The position numbers and the translations under genes were made by a program. From NCBI RefSeq assembly GCF_031846325.1, contig NZ_JAVRHZ010000001.1:372001-436000 (forward strand): a stretch of 64,000 bases of DNA, in the 5' to 3' direction. The notes below the pieces were generated by a model. That model had not been told where the DNA came from. It ran no database searches and saw only the letters and a list, made by a program, of their open reading frames with translations. This DNA comes from Patiriisocius_A hiemis (GTDB lineage: Bacteria > Bacteroidota > Bacteroidia > Flavobacteriales > Flavobacteriaceae). Below are positions 17,773 to 26,251 of this stretch, in pieces (the first letter of the stretch is position 1; each line of letters opens with the position of its first letter).

Positions 17773-19167
17773 TTAATTCCCAATCATAACCTGATACACG
17801 GGAGAGCTAGCTTTACTTTCAGATACTTCTTTTAGCACTCTAAAGTCTCTATTGATTTTGTTTCTAGTTGGGAAAATCTCATTAAGTGCAGCAGCTAGTA
17901 GAGGTTCATTTTCATTTCCTAGTACACCAAGGTTTGTATAATCTTCAGCTAACTCAACATCTGGAAATAAACCATCATCATAATCTGTATTTCCATTTAC
18001 ATTAGCAGTTTTAAATACTAACGGTAGCATGGCATAGGTATGATTAGGGTTGGCTTGGCTTCTGCTAAAGTTTGGTGCAGGCGCATCATATAATAAAAAA
18101 GAAGCCTGGTATTTTCCAGCGGTGGCAGTACCTATTTGGTTTACTGTAATGTATGGGTCTAGACTATTAATAGTTAATTCACTTGCAGAAGCAGTACTCC
18201 CGCTAGTAATTACATAAACACTATTTAAATTAAGGCTGTTAATAGGATCTCCATTACTTATAGTAGTATTAAATAAACCATCATCAGCATATTCATCTTG
18301 ACGTTCTGCATTCCATTCTTCAGTATAAAAAACTTGCCCGTTAAATTGCCCTGTTATCATTGCAGATAAATCTACTGCAGTTTCTACAGAGCCCCCGCCA
18401 TTGTATCGCAAATCTAAAATAAGGTTTGTAATACCATCTGCTTGAAACTGCGCGAAAGCAGCATTTAATTGTGGGTCAAAATCACGAGTATATCCATTAT
18501 ACATAAGATACCCTACATTTTGTCCTTCTATAGTTAATGTTCTTGCTAAGTACACAGGATTCTCTGTGTATTGTTGTTTTGTAAGACTTACACTTTCTCC
18601 AGTTGGAGTTACATTGGTGCCATCGTAGTCTGCTAGTCCAATTGTATAGGTGTCTTGAGAGAGTAAATCATTAAAATTGGTTTCGGTAATCTGTTGCCCA
18701 TCTATTGTGTTAAAAATGTCACCACGCTGTAAGTTTGTTGAAGACGCGCTACTATTAGGAAGGATATATCGCACGTAGCCAAATACGTTTCCACTATTAT
18801 CCGGGTACAGTATTAATCCAAATTCCATCCCATTGTTTAAAGTGATTCCATTAAGTGCATTTTCTAGTGAAACGTAATCACTCTCCAGAAAACTAAATCT
18901 ATCTTGTGGTGATCTAAAATATTCAAATAAAGACTCAGGTGAATCATAATTGCTTAAAAACTCATTAAGTTCTGCTTCATTTGCAAAGGCATCATCAGCT
19001 AGCTCTGGAGTATCTGCTTTATATAAGTAAAAGAAATTAAGCCCACGGTAAATAAAGTTCTGAATTTCTTGTGTGGAAGCAGCTACAGAATTATCATCTT
19101 GATCTTCAAAACAAGAAGTAAATAGAAGTGATACTATTGTTATACAAAGGAAAAAGTACTTTTTCAT
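17773..19167 (-). CDS. S41-family peptidase lipoprotein
   Basis: 464 residues from the ATG at 19167. A longer frame starts at 19245, but the internal start gives a clean lipoprotein signal (MKKYFFLCITIVSLLFTSC, lipid on Cys19). After an Asp-rich linker comes an N-terminal helical domain, a PDZ-like segment (ILPNSSASSTNLQRGDIFNTIDG), and the S41 core: DLRYNGGGSVETAVDL, the nucleophile Ser in ITSGSTASASEL, and TATAGKYQAS with the catalytic Lys. Periplasmic or surface tail-specific-type protease; substrate unknown. Confidence 0.9.
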   Translation of the reverse strand: MKKYFFLCITIVSLLFTSCFEDQDDNSVAASTQEIQNFIYRGLNFFYLYKADTPELADDAFANEAELNEFLSNYDSPESLFEYFRSPQDRFSFLESDYVSLENALNGITLNNGMEFGLILYPDNSGNVFGYVRYILPNSSASSTNLQRGDIFNTIDGQQITETNFNDLLSQDTYTIGLADYDGTNVTPTGESVSLTKQQYTENPVYLARTLTIEGQNVGYLMYNGYTRDFDPQLNAAFAQFQADGITNLILDLRYNGGGSVETAVDLSAMITGQFNGQVFYTEEWNAERQDEYADDGLFNTTISNGDPINSLNLNSVYVITSGSTASASELTINSLDPYITVNQIGTATAGKYQASFLLYDAPAPNFSRSQANPNHTYAMLPLVFKTANVNGNTDYDDGLFPDVELAEDYTNLGVLGNENEPLLAAALNEIFPTRNKINRDFRVLKEVSESKASSPVYQVMIGN

Positions 19168-19335
19168 ATTATTTATTTTTTCAGCAATTATCTTGTAAAC
19201 CTCTAAAATAGGCACATTATTGTAATCTGTCGAAGAAATATGCAAATTTTTACAGAACTTTAAAAAAAGTAATGTAACAAAAAATAGCGTATCTCGTCGT
19301 AATGATAGAACGGCATAGAAAAAGCACTAACCAAA

Positions 19336-19842
19336 ATGAAACAAGAAGACTTTATAGCTACAATACTGCCAAGTAAAGATAAACTTTACAGGCTAGCTAA
19401 AAGATTGCTTGTATCTAGCGACGAAGCCGAAGATGCTGTTCAAGAAGTTTTTTTGAAATTATGGAAAGGGAAACACAAAATTAAAGAGTATAAAAACCCT
19501 GAAGCATTTGCAATGACAATGACAAAAAACTATTGTTTAGATAGATTAAAGTCGCGTCAAGCTTCAAATTTGAAGATTGTACATAGTAATTATCCAACTA
19601 CGGGTAATCTTCAAAAACAAGTGGAAGCAAATGATGGGGTTAGTTTGGTTTTTAAAATAATGGAAACCCTTCCAGAAAAACAAAAAATAGTTTTGCAATT
19701 ACGAGATGTAGAACAATTTGAATATTATGAAATTGCTGAAATACTCGAAAGTAACGAAACAGCCGTTAGGGTTGCTTTGTCAAGAGCACGTAAAGCAGTT
19801 AGAGAAGAATTATTAAAACAATATAACTATGGAGTTAGCTAA
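19336..19842 (+). CDS. ECF-type RNA polymerase sigma factor
   Basis: 168 residues with sigma region 2 (LYRLAKRLLVSSDEAEDAVQEVFLKLWKGKHKI, about 17-50) and region 4 helix-turn-helix (LPEKQKIVLQLRDVEQFEYYEIAEILESNETAVRVALSRARKAV, about 112-160). Regions 1.1 and 3 are absent, as expected for ECF sigma factors. It overlaps the next gene by 14 bases; that gene has the layout of an anti-sigma factor. Probably controls its own operon. Confidence 0.95.
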   Translation: MKQEDFIATILPSKDKLYRLAKRLLVSSDEAEDAVQEVFLKLWKGKHKIKEYKNPEAFAMTMTKNYCLDRLKSRQASNLKIVHSNYPTTGNLQKQVEANDGVSLVFKIMETLPEKQKIVLQLRDVEQFEYYEIAEILESNETAVRVALSRARKAVREELLKQYNYGVS

Positions 19843-20302
19843 AGTTAAAAAGCTTTTAGACAACTATTTTGAAGGGAAAACAACATTACAGGAAGAAAAA
19901 GCCCTACAGTCTTATTTTACTAGTGATTTTGTTTCGCCAGAGGTAAAAGCATACAAGCCATTATTTAAAGGCTTTGCAGATGCAGCTCAAGAAACATCAA
20001 ACCTAAAAGTAAATTTGCCAACTGCCAAGAAGAGAAGTTTTAAAGCATGGTATTCTGTTGCTGCTATCTTGTTAGTTACACTTACTTTAGGTGGAATCTA
20101 TTTTTCTCAACCAACATTGAGTAAAGAAGAACAAGAAGCACTAGCAGCATATCAAAAAGCACAAGATGCTATGTATTTACTTTCTCATAGTCTAAATAAA
20201 GGAACCCAAAACCTTACATATATTAATAAGTTTGAAGAGGGAGCCGAAAACCTAGCCATCATTAATCAATTTACTAAAACCAAAAACAAAATTTTAAAAT
20301 AA
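19829..20302 (+). CDS. probable membrane anti-sigma factor
   Basis: 157 residues: cytoplasmic helical N-terminus (KVKKLLDNYFEGKTTLQEEKALQSYF) typical of Bacteroidota anti-sigma-like proteins, one membrane helix at about 72-90 (YSVAAILLVTLTLGGIYF) and a periplasmic helical tail. No zinc motif HxxxCxxC. Assignment rests on gene order (overlap with the sigma gene) and topology, not on a sequence signature. Confidence 0.7.
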   Translation: MELAKVKKLLDNYFEGKTTLQEEKALQSYFTSDFVSPEVKAYKPLFKGFADAAQETSNLKVNLPTAKKRSFKAWYSVAAILLVTLTLGGIYFSQPTLSKEEQEALAAYQKAQDAMYLLSHSLNKGTQNLTYINKFEEGAENLAIINQFTKTKNKILK

Positions 20303-20321
20303 ACCTTTAAATAAATACAAA

Positions 20322-20855
20322 ATGAAAAAGTTAGCAATCATATTAATTTTATTAGTAGCTCCATTAGCTACATCTGCACAGGGATTTTTTGATGCCTATG
20401 AAGATGAAAAAGATGTAACTGCTGTAGTTGTAACAAAAAATATGTTTAAACTATTAGCAAAAATAGACATAGAGTCTGATGACCCAGAAGTACAGGAGTA
20501 TATGAATCTTGTAAACAATCTTGAAAATATAAAGATTTTTATTACAGAAAATCCTGCGACTGGAAAGCGTATGGCAGGCGATGTAGAAGCATATATCTCT
20601 AAAAATAAGAGTTTGTCAGAATTAATGCGAGTTAAGGATGATGGGCAAAATATTAAGTTTTACTCAAAAGAAGGTAAAAACGAAAACTTTGTAAGTGAAC
20701 TATTAATGTTTCTAGAAGGAAGCATGGATGGTAAAGATGGTACCGTAATTATGAGTATTACTGGTAATATAGATTTAAAGCAAGTATCAAAGCTTACTAA
20801 AGATCTTAATGTGCCTGGAACTGAAGGCTTAAAAAAGCTTGACAAAAAAAACTAA
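20322..20855 (+). CDS. DUF4252-family secreted protein
   Basis: 177 residues with signal peptide (LLVAPLATSAQ) and the DUF4252 pattern: DVTAVVVTKNMFKLL, IKIFITENPATGKRMAGDVEAYI, and a C-terminal strand IMSITGNIDLKQVSKL. Function unknown. Third gene of the sigma/anti-sigma operon, likely a target of the sigma factor and made in the periplasm or outer membrane. Confidence 0.85.
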   Translation: MKKLAIILILLVAPLATSAQGFFDAYEDEKDVTAVVVTKNMFKLLAKIDIESDDPEVQEYMNLVNNLENIKIFITENPATGKRMAGDVEAYISKNKSLSELMRVKDDGQNIKFYSKEGKNENFVSELLMFLEGSMDGKDGTVIMSITGNIDLKQVSKLTKDLNVPGTEGLKKLDKKN

Positions 20856-20872
20856 CCTAAAAAAATAACCAG

Positions 20873-21415
20873 ATGACTATTATACGATATATTATGGGTA
20901 TTGGCATAGCAGCTTTAAGTATGTTAAGTTGTACTAATGATGCTTCTTTACAGCGCTACCTTGTTGATAAGCAAGATGACGAGAACTTTGTAAAAGTTGA
21001 TTTAGCAACTAGTTTACTAGAAGGCCAAAACAATACCATGACACAAGAACAGAAGGATATACTGGCAACTATCAAGAAAGTTAATATAGTTGCATATCCT
21101 ATTAAAGATGACAATAAAGTAGCATTTGAAACAGAAAAATCTAAACTAAATGCTATCATAGATAATGATACCTATAAAACATTATCTAAAATGAAATCTA
21201 ATAATACTAAAATCACTTTAAAGTATGTTGGCGAAGAGGATGCAATTGATGAAGTAATTGTCTTTGCAAGTGACGATGATAAAGGGTTTGCAGTATTTAG
21301 ATTAATAGGTGATGATATGAAACCTGGAGATATGATTAAACTCACTCAATCAATACAAAAAGGGGACTTAGACATATCAAAATTAAATAGCATTGGTGAG
21401 ATGTTTGATATGTAG
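20873..21415 (+). CDS. DUF4252-family lipoprotein
   Basis: 180 residues. Lipoprotein signal with Cys20 (ALSMLSCTND), then FVKVDLATSLLEGQ and IKKVNIVAYPIKDDNK, the same fold as the upstream gene, and FAVFRLIGDDMKPGDMIKL near the end. Tandem DUF4252 copies, one soluble and one lipid-anchored, behind an ECF sigma gene are a repeated arrangement in Flavobacteria. Function unknown. Confidence 0.83.
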   Translation: MTIIRYIMGIGIAALSMLSCTNDASLQRYLVDKQDDENFVKVDLATSLLEGQNNTMTQEQKDILATIKKVNIVAYPIKDDNKVAFETEKSKLNAIIDNDTYKTLSKMKSNNTKITLKYVGEEDAIDEVIVFASDDDKGFAVFRLIGDDMKPGDMIKLTQSIQKGDLDISKLNSIGEMFDM

Positions 21416-21436
21416 TAAACTACATAATTTATATAT

Positions 21437-21466
21437 AAAAAAAGCTTCCGTTTAGGGAGCTTTTTT
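21437..21466 (+). terminator. terminator of the ECF sigma/DUF4252 operon
   Basis: AAAAAAGCTTCC and GGGAGCTTTTTT pair (one G-T pair) around the loop GTTTA, followed by T residues. Confidence 0.82.
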
Positions 21467-21490
21467 GATTTTGGTCGAATAAAATTGAAC

Positions 21491-21647
21491 TAATTTGCAA
21501 GAAGCTAACTTTGATGTTACTTTTACTAATAAGAAGCGGATATGTAATCCCCATTTATACTACATATTCGCTTTTGATTAACTCTCTGACTTAATATTAG
21601 GAAAGTTGATTCTACGATGGGCTCTCGTTTAACGGGAGCCTTTTTTT
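21491..21647 (+). ncRNA. candidate small RNA in the 421-base gap before purB
   Basis: The gap 21416-21836 has no gene. After the operon terminator, TTG (21471-21473), 17 bases and TAATTTGC (21491-21498) resemble a promoter one base short of TAnnTTTG. Then comes a 13-base hairpin, AAGCGGATATGTA (near 21534) with TACATATTCGCTT, and an independent T-tailed terminator at 21620-21647. A second + strand terminator with no gene before it, and no + strand gene after it, suggests a transcript of about 145 bases. Alternative: leftover of a deleted gene. Confidence 0.35.
21620..21647 (+). terminator. orphan terminator (candidate sRNA end)
   Basis: GGCTCTCG, loop TTTAA, CGGGAGCC (one G-T pair), followed by seven T. 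No coding gene lies between it and the previous terminator at 21466. Confidence 0.7.
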
Positions 21648-21785
21648 ATTTTATCGAAAACCCATTTTTAAATTGTTATTAAACTAGAAAGGCTCCTTAC
21701 TTTTGAGACATAGTAATTTTGTGAGAAGTTAGTAATACATGTTTATCCAGAGATCCATTTGGTTATTGGTTAGGGTAATCAACAA

Positions 21786-21815
21786 AAAAGGCAGTTGTGT
21801 ACACAACTGCCTTTT
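21786..21815 (-). terminator. purB terminator (perfect palindrome)
   Basis: AAAAGGCAGTTGTGT followed directly by its exact complement, 30 bases in all, with A/T runs on both sides, 22 bases behind the purB stop. Confidence 0.8.
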
Positions 21816-21836
21816 GAATTTATAGTGTAATTATTA

Positions 21837-23180
21837 CTAAATACCAGTATAGTTTGCTGGAGTAATTAATTTCATCTCTTCCTTTATTTCTTTGCTTACA
21901 GTAAGTGTTTCTATAAAATGATGGATAGAAGCCTGAGTGATAGCCTCATTAGTTCTTGTAAGTCCTTTTAAAGCTTCATACGGATTAGGATAGCCCTCTC
22001 TTCTTAAAATAGTTTGTATTGCTTCAGCAACAACAGCCCAATTGTTTTCTAAATCTTCTTCAAATTTTGAAGTATTTAATAATAATTTATTTAACCCTTT
22101 TAAAGTAGATTGTAAAGCGATTAAAGTATGGCCAATTGGTACGCCTATATTTCTTAAAACGGTACTGTCTGTAAGGTCTCTTTGTAATCTGCTTATTGGT
22201 AATTTTGAAGCTAAATGTTCAAATATGGCATTTGCAATTCCTAAATTTCCTTCGCTATTTTCAAAATCAATTGGGTTTACTTTATGAGGCATAGCAGAAG
22301 AGCCAACTTCTCCTTTTTTAATTTTTTGCTTAAAGTAATCCATAGAAACATACGTCCATATATCTCTATCTAAATCTATGATAATAGTGTTTATTCTTTT
22401 TAAACAATCAAACAAGGCTGCCATGTGGTCATAATGCTCAATTTGAGTAGTAGGGAAGGAGTGGTACAACCCTAGCTTTTCTTGAACAAATTCACTTCCA
22501 AAAGTTCTCCAATCAACTTCTGGATACGCAACTTTATGAGCATTAAAATTACCAGTAGCACCACCAAATTTTGCGGCACTTTTAATGTCGTTTAATAAAT
22601 CAAATTGCTCTTCTAGTCTTACTACAAAAACTTCTATTTCCTTACCCAATCTAGTAGGTGAAGCCGGTTGTCCATGTGTTCTAGCAAGCATTGGTATCTC
22701 TGCCCATTCTGTCGCAAGCTCTTTAAGTTTGTTTTTAACTTCAAAAAGTTGTGGCACATACACCTCGTTCATTGCTTCTTTTAATGAAAGAGGAATAGCT
22801 GTGTTGTTTATATCTTGAGAGGTAAGTCCAAAATGGATAAACTCTTTATACTTTTCTAATCCTAGCGCATCAAATTTTTCTTTAATAAAATACTCAACTG
22901 CTTTTACATCGTGATTGGTTACTTTCTCAGTATTCTTTATATGCTGTGCATCTTCAGAAGAAAAACTACTATATAGCTTTCTTAACTCTGAAAATAAATT
23001 GGTATCAAAATCGTTGAGTTGTGGTAATGGTAGTTCTACTAAAGCAATAAAATATTCAATCTCAATTTGAACTCTATATTTTATAAGTGCTTCTTCAGAA
23101 AAAAAGGGAATCAACTTTGAAGTTTTTGAAGCGTACCTACCGTCTATTGGAGAAATAGCTTGTAAAGAATGGCTAGACAT
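21837..23180 (-). CDS. purB: adenylosuccinate lyase
   Basis: 447 residues. Catalyses two steps of purine synthesis: SAICAR to AICAR plus fumarate, and adenylosuccinate to AMP. Superfamily signature GSSAMPHKVNP at 293-303; ARTHGQPASPTRLGK at 166-180 holds a catalytic His; TSQDINNTA near 120. Complete at both ends. A hypothetical HEAT-like gene and a sirtuin lie upstream on the same strand, but a separate promoter precedes purB. Confidence 0.97.
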   Translation of the reverse strand: MSSHSLQAISPIDGRYASKTSKLIPFFSEEALIKYRVQIEIEYFIALVELPLPQLNDFDTNLFSELRKLYSSFSSEDAQHIKNTEKVTNHDVKAVEYFIKEKFDALGLEKYKEFIHFGLTSQDINNTAIPLSLKEAMNEVYVPQLFEVKNKLKELATEWAEIPMLARTHGQPASPTRLGKEIEVFVVRLEEQFDLLNDIKSAAKFGGATGNFNAHKVAYPEVDWRTFGSEFVQEKLGLYHSFPTTQIEHYDHMAALFDCLKRINTIIIDLDRDIWTYVSMDYFKQKIKKGEVGSSAMPHKVNPIDFENSEGNLGIANAIFEHLASKLPISRLQRDLTDSTVLRNIGVPIGHTLIALQSTLKGLNKLLLNTSKFEEDLENNWAVVAEAIQTILRREGYPNPYEALKGLTRTNEAITQASIHHFIETLTVSKEIKEEMKLITPANYTGI

Positions 23181-23199
23181 AGTATTAATTTTAAGAGCG

Positions 23200-23207
23200 C
23201 AAAGATA
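23200..23207 (-). promoter_or_regulatory. purB promoter -7 box
   Basis: TATCTTTG on the minus strand, followed by CGC, 20 bases before the purB start. It lies between the upstream gene and purB, so purB has its own promoter. Confidence 0.45.
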
Positions 23208-23242
23208 CTAAATACTGCAAGATGTCCTATAGGTATTAGTCT

Positions 23243-23821
23243 TTATCTTTGCTCATTGAATTTTTCTATATAAGCTAAAGTTTGTTTCCCTCTGGCTTTA
23301 TATCCAGCACTTCCTGAAGACATATTTTGTATAATTATTTGTTGTAATTCTGGGTGAATCCAATCATATTCAGTCCCTAAAAACTGTAGTGCTGTCATTG
23401 CTCGAGCTTGACAGGCTACTTTTTGGTTTGTAATCATCCAATCAAAACAACACTCGGTTATTATTTTTTTATGGTTTGGTTTTAAGAGTTTAAGTATACC
23501 TGCTTCTTTTTCTTTGTAGTATGCAATTGTAATCATTTCACAAAATAAACCTAAAGAACGAAGTTGTCCATCACTTTTTGCCGTAGATAGATTCTTAAAA
23601 ATATAATTTAAAAAAGGGTAAAGCTCTTTTATGTTTTTCCTAAAAACAAACTCTAAAACCCAAGTGGCTTTAGTTGCCAAAGTTTGGTCTTCATGAAAGC
23701 AATATTGCAACAGTTCTTTTATAGTTTCTGGGTTTTCTAACACCCAATTTGCTGCATTTAACCTATTTTTTCTGTAGGCTTTATCGTAACTTATATGTTT
23801 ATATAAAGCTGAATTATTCAT
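23243..23821 (-). CDS. HEAT-like helical protein, hypothetical (192 aa)
   Basis: All-helical protein with repeated pairs of amphipathic helices (TIKELLQYCFHEDQTLATKATWVLEFVF; QLRSLGLFCEMITIAYY; VACQARAMTALQFLGTEY), like HEAT or ARM repeats. No catalytic motif. It overlaps the end of the sirtuin gene by eight bases, so both are co-translated. Such proteins often act as binding scaffolds; the partner is unknown. Confidence 0.72.
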   Translation of the reverse strand: MNNSALYKHISYDKAYRKNRLNAANWVLENPETIKELLQYCFHEDQTLATKATWVLEFVFRKNIKELYPFLNYIFKNLSTAKSDGQLRSLGLFCEMITIAYYKEKEAGILKLLKPNHKKIITECCFDWMITNQKVACQARAMTALQFLGTEYDWIHPELQQIIIQNMSSGSAGYKARGKQTLAYIEKFNEQR

Positions 23822-24494
23822 CTTTTAAAATCTCTTGAATTACCCTTGGAACTCCAATTGTAGCTTTTTCTGCAATGACTTTTATTTGTTTTGACGAGGC
23901 TATGGATGGGTTTGGGTCTACAAAATAGGCTTTAGCACTTGGAGATGCATATTGTATTAAACTTGCAGCAGGATACACTTGCATTGAGGTGCCAACGATA
24001 ACTATAATATCTGCCTCTTCTACATATTGTATTGCAACATCTAGCATAGGTACTGCTTCGCCAAACCAAACTATATGTGGCCTCAATTGAGAGTTGTGCT
24101 CACAGAAGTCACCAAGCACGAGGTCATTTCTCCAATCCATAACTAAATTTTCATCAAACGTGCTACGAACTTTCAATAATTCACCATGTAAATGCACCAC
24201 ATTTGTACTGCCAGCTCGTTCGTGTAAATCGTCTACATTTTGTGTTATAATTGTAACTTCATAGTGCTTTTCTATGTCTGCTAAAGCTATATGCGCTGCA
24301 TTAGGTTTAACTTCTAGTAACTGTCTTCTGCGTTGGTTGTAAAACTCTAAGACAAGTTCTGGATTGTTAGCAAATCCTTGGGGGGTTGCTACCTCCATTA
24401 CATCATGACCTTCCCATAATCCATTACTATCCCTAAAGGTCTTTAACCCACTTTCGGCACTTATTCCTGCGCCAGATAACACTACAATTTTCAT
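23814..24494 (-). CDS. cobB: Sir2-family NAD-dependent protein deacylase (class III type)
   Basis: 226 residues. NAD-binding GAGISAESGL (8-17), TQNVDDLHERAG (84-95) and catalytic His103 in HLHGE. Tyr52 and Arg55 in the FYNQRRRQL stretch form the YxxR pair that in SIRT5/CobB-type sirtuins prefers succinyl- or malonyl-lysine. The zinc-binding cysteines normally found after HLHG are missing: only one Cys (131) is present in that region. Activity as a deacylase is inferred; the lost zinc site is a real feature of the sequence. Confidence 0.88.
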   Translation of the reverse strand: MKIVVLSGAGISAESGLKTFRDSNGLWEGHDVMEVATPQGFANNPELVLEFYNQRRRQLLEVKPNAAHIALADIEKHYEVTIITQNVDDLHERAGSTNVVHLHGELLKVRSTFDENLVMDWRNDLVLGDFCEHNSQLRPHIVWFGEAVPMLDVAIQYVEEADIIVIVGTSMQVYPAASLIQYASPSAKAYFVDPNPSIASSKQIKVIAEKATIGVPRVIQEILKDE

Positions 24495-24556
24495 AAGTGA
24501 AAGATATAAAAACTAACTCATTTTATTTTATTAGTATATTAGCTTAAAAAGATAAT

Positions 24557-25213
24557 TTGGATACTGAGTTATTAACGTATTTACAAGGATTTTTAACCGA
24601 AAGACGCATCTCTCTTTTTCAGAAAATTTTACAAGAGCGAACCCGTCATTTTACTATTGCAACCGAAGATGTATATCAATTACACAATACAAGTGCTGTA
24701 ATGCGTAGTTGTGATGTTTTTGGCATTCAAGATTTGCATATAATTGAAGAAATTGGTCGTAAAAAGATAGATAAAGAAATTGCAATGGGGGCACAGAAGT
24801 GGGTAAGCTTACATAGATATTCTTCTGTTAAAGAAAGTATTAAAACACTAAAAGAAAAAGGGTATCAAATTGTAGCAACTACTCCTCATAAAGAATCTAC
24901 TTTTTTACATGATTTTGACGTCAATGAGAAGGCTGCGTTTTTCTTCGGAAAAGAAAGTGAAGGATTAAGTGATTTTGTTATGGAAGAAGCAGATAGCTAT
25001 TTAAAAATACCAATGTATGGTTTTACTGAAAGTTTAAACATATCTGTATCTGCAGCTATTACAATGCAGCACGTTATTACAAAATTGAAACAATCTACTA
25101 TAAATTGGCACCTTACTGAAGCTGAAAAACAAGAAATTACATTAGAGTGGACAAAGAAAACTATAAAAAATGCAGATGAAATTGTTGAAAGATATTATCT
25201 AGAAAAAAAATAA
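24557..25213 (+). CDS. trmH: TrmH-like (SpoU) tRNA/rRNA 2'-O-methyltransferase
   Basis: 218 residues. SPOUT knot motifs in order: NTSAVMRSCDVFGIQDLH (43-60, motif 1), FFGKESEGLS (near 128-137, motif 2) and IPMYGFTESLNISVSAAI (near 150-167, motif 3). This matches TrmH, which methylates the ribose of G18 in tRNA using S-adenosylmethionine. The frame begins with TTG at 24557; no ATG is near the N-terminus, so TTG is the likely start. The symbol is by family resemblance. Confidence 0.87.
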   Translation: MDTELLTYLQGFLTERRISLFQKILQERTRHFTIATEDVYQLHNTSAVMRSCDVFGIQDLHIIEEIGRKKIDKEIAMGAQKWVSLHRYSSVKESIKTLKEKGYQIVATTPHKESTFLHDFDVNEKAAFFFGKESEGLSDFVMEEADSYLKIPMYGFTESLNISVSAAITMQHVITKLKQSTINWHLTEAEKQEITLEWTKKTIKNADEIVERYYLEKK

Positions 25214-25255
25214 ACTTTGTACATTGTTACGCAACAACCTTAAATTGAAGTAAAT

Positions 25256-25792
25256 ATGTTTATTCTCACTATTATTCTTTGGATACTTCTTGGAATTCTT
25301 ATTGTATTAATAATACTAGCGTTAATTGTTCCTAGAACTTATCACGTAGAACGTAGCATTATAATTAACAAACCATTACCTGAAGTTTTCGCTTATATCA
25401 AAAAAGTTAAAAATCAAGACGATTGGTCTCCTTGGAAAAAAAGAGATCCAGGTATGAAACAAACCTTTACTGGAACAGATGGGACAGTTGGTTTTATATC
25501 AAAGTGGGAGAGTGATCACAAGCACGTTGGGCATGGTGAGCAAGAGATTATTAACATTGAAGAAAACAAAGTAATGGAAAGTGAACTTCGATTTTTAAAG
25601 CCTTTTAAAAGTCAAAGTACTGGGTTTTTACAAACAGATACTGAAGGTGAAAAAACAAAAGTTACTTGGGGATTTTACGGAAAACATAAAATACCACTAA
25701 ATGTGATGATGCTATTTTATAATATGGATAAAGCAGTAGGGAAAGATTTTGAAGAAGGTTTATTAGATTTAAAAACTGTTTTAGAGAAATAA
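25256..25792 (+). CDS. membrane-anchored SRPBCC-family protein
   Basis: 178 residues: one N-terminal membrane helix (about 3-27, rich in Ile and Leu) followed by a START/Bet v1-like domain (YHVERSIIINKPLPEVFAYIKKVKNQDDWSPW). Domain of this type binds hydrophobic molecules or acts in stress response; ligand unknown. Four bases before the VOC gene, likely co-transcribed. Confidence 0.82.
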   Translation: MFILTIILWILLGILIVLIILALIVPRTYHVERSIIINKPLPEVFAYIKKVKNQDDWSPWKKRDPGMKQTFTGTDGTVGFISKWESDHKHVGHGEQEIINIEENKVMESELRFLKPFKSQSTGFLQTDTEGEKTKVTWGFYGKHKIPLNVMMLFYNMDKAVGKDFEEGLLDLKTVLEK

Positions 25793-25795
25793 ATT

Positions 25796-26170
25796 ATGGA
25801 ATATAATATGGTCGCATGGTTCGAGATTCCTGTTACAGATATGGATAGAGCCAAAAAGTTTTACGAAACGGTTTTTAATATTACTATCCAAGTCATGGAT
25901 TTTAAAGGCATTTTAATGGGCTGGTTTCCATTTGCCGAAGAAAAGGCCGGTGCAGCCGGAACACTAATCAAGCAAGAAAGTTATATTCCAAGTGAAGAAG
26001 GCGTATTGATTTATTTTGGCTCAAATAATGTACAAAACGAGTTAGATAAAATTAAAGCTGCTGGTGGAAAAATCTATCAAGAAAAAACACTTATTTCTGA
26101 AGAACATGGTTACATGGCAGCTTTTATTGATACCGAAGGAAATAGAGTGGCGTTGTATAGTAAGCAGTAA
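25796..26170 (+). CDS. VOC-superfamily (glyoxalase-like) protein
   Basis: 124 residues, one glyoxalase/bleomycin-resistance unit: WFEIPVTDMDRAKKFYETVF at the start, MGWFPFAEEKAG in the middle and MAAFIDTEGNRVALYSKQ at the end with the usual Glu-Gly-Asn. Such proteins bind metals and modify or sequester small molecules; substrate unknown. Forms a two-gene unit with the SRPBCC gene. Confidence 0.88.
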   Translation: MEYNMVAWFEIPVTDMDRAKKFYETVFNITIQVMDFKGILMGWFPFAEEKAGAAGTLIKQESYIPSEEGVLIYFGSNNVQNELDKIKAAGGKIYQEKTLISEEHGYMAAFIDTEGNRVALYSKQ

Positions 26171-26251
26171 TTAGTAAGCAATAAAAAGGAGTAAGTGCTA
26201 AGTTGTAGTATTACTCGAAGTTGATTATTCTCCAAAACCACAAACCCAAGA

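Noticed and set aside
19168..19245. N-terminal extension of the S41 lipoprotein
   Set aside because: It would bury the lipoprotein signal that begins at the ATG at 19167.
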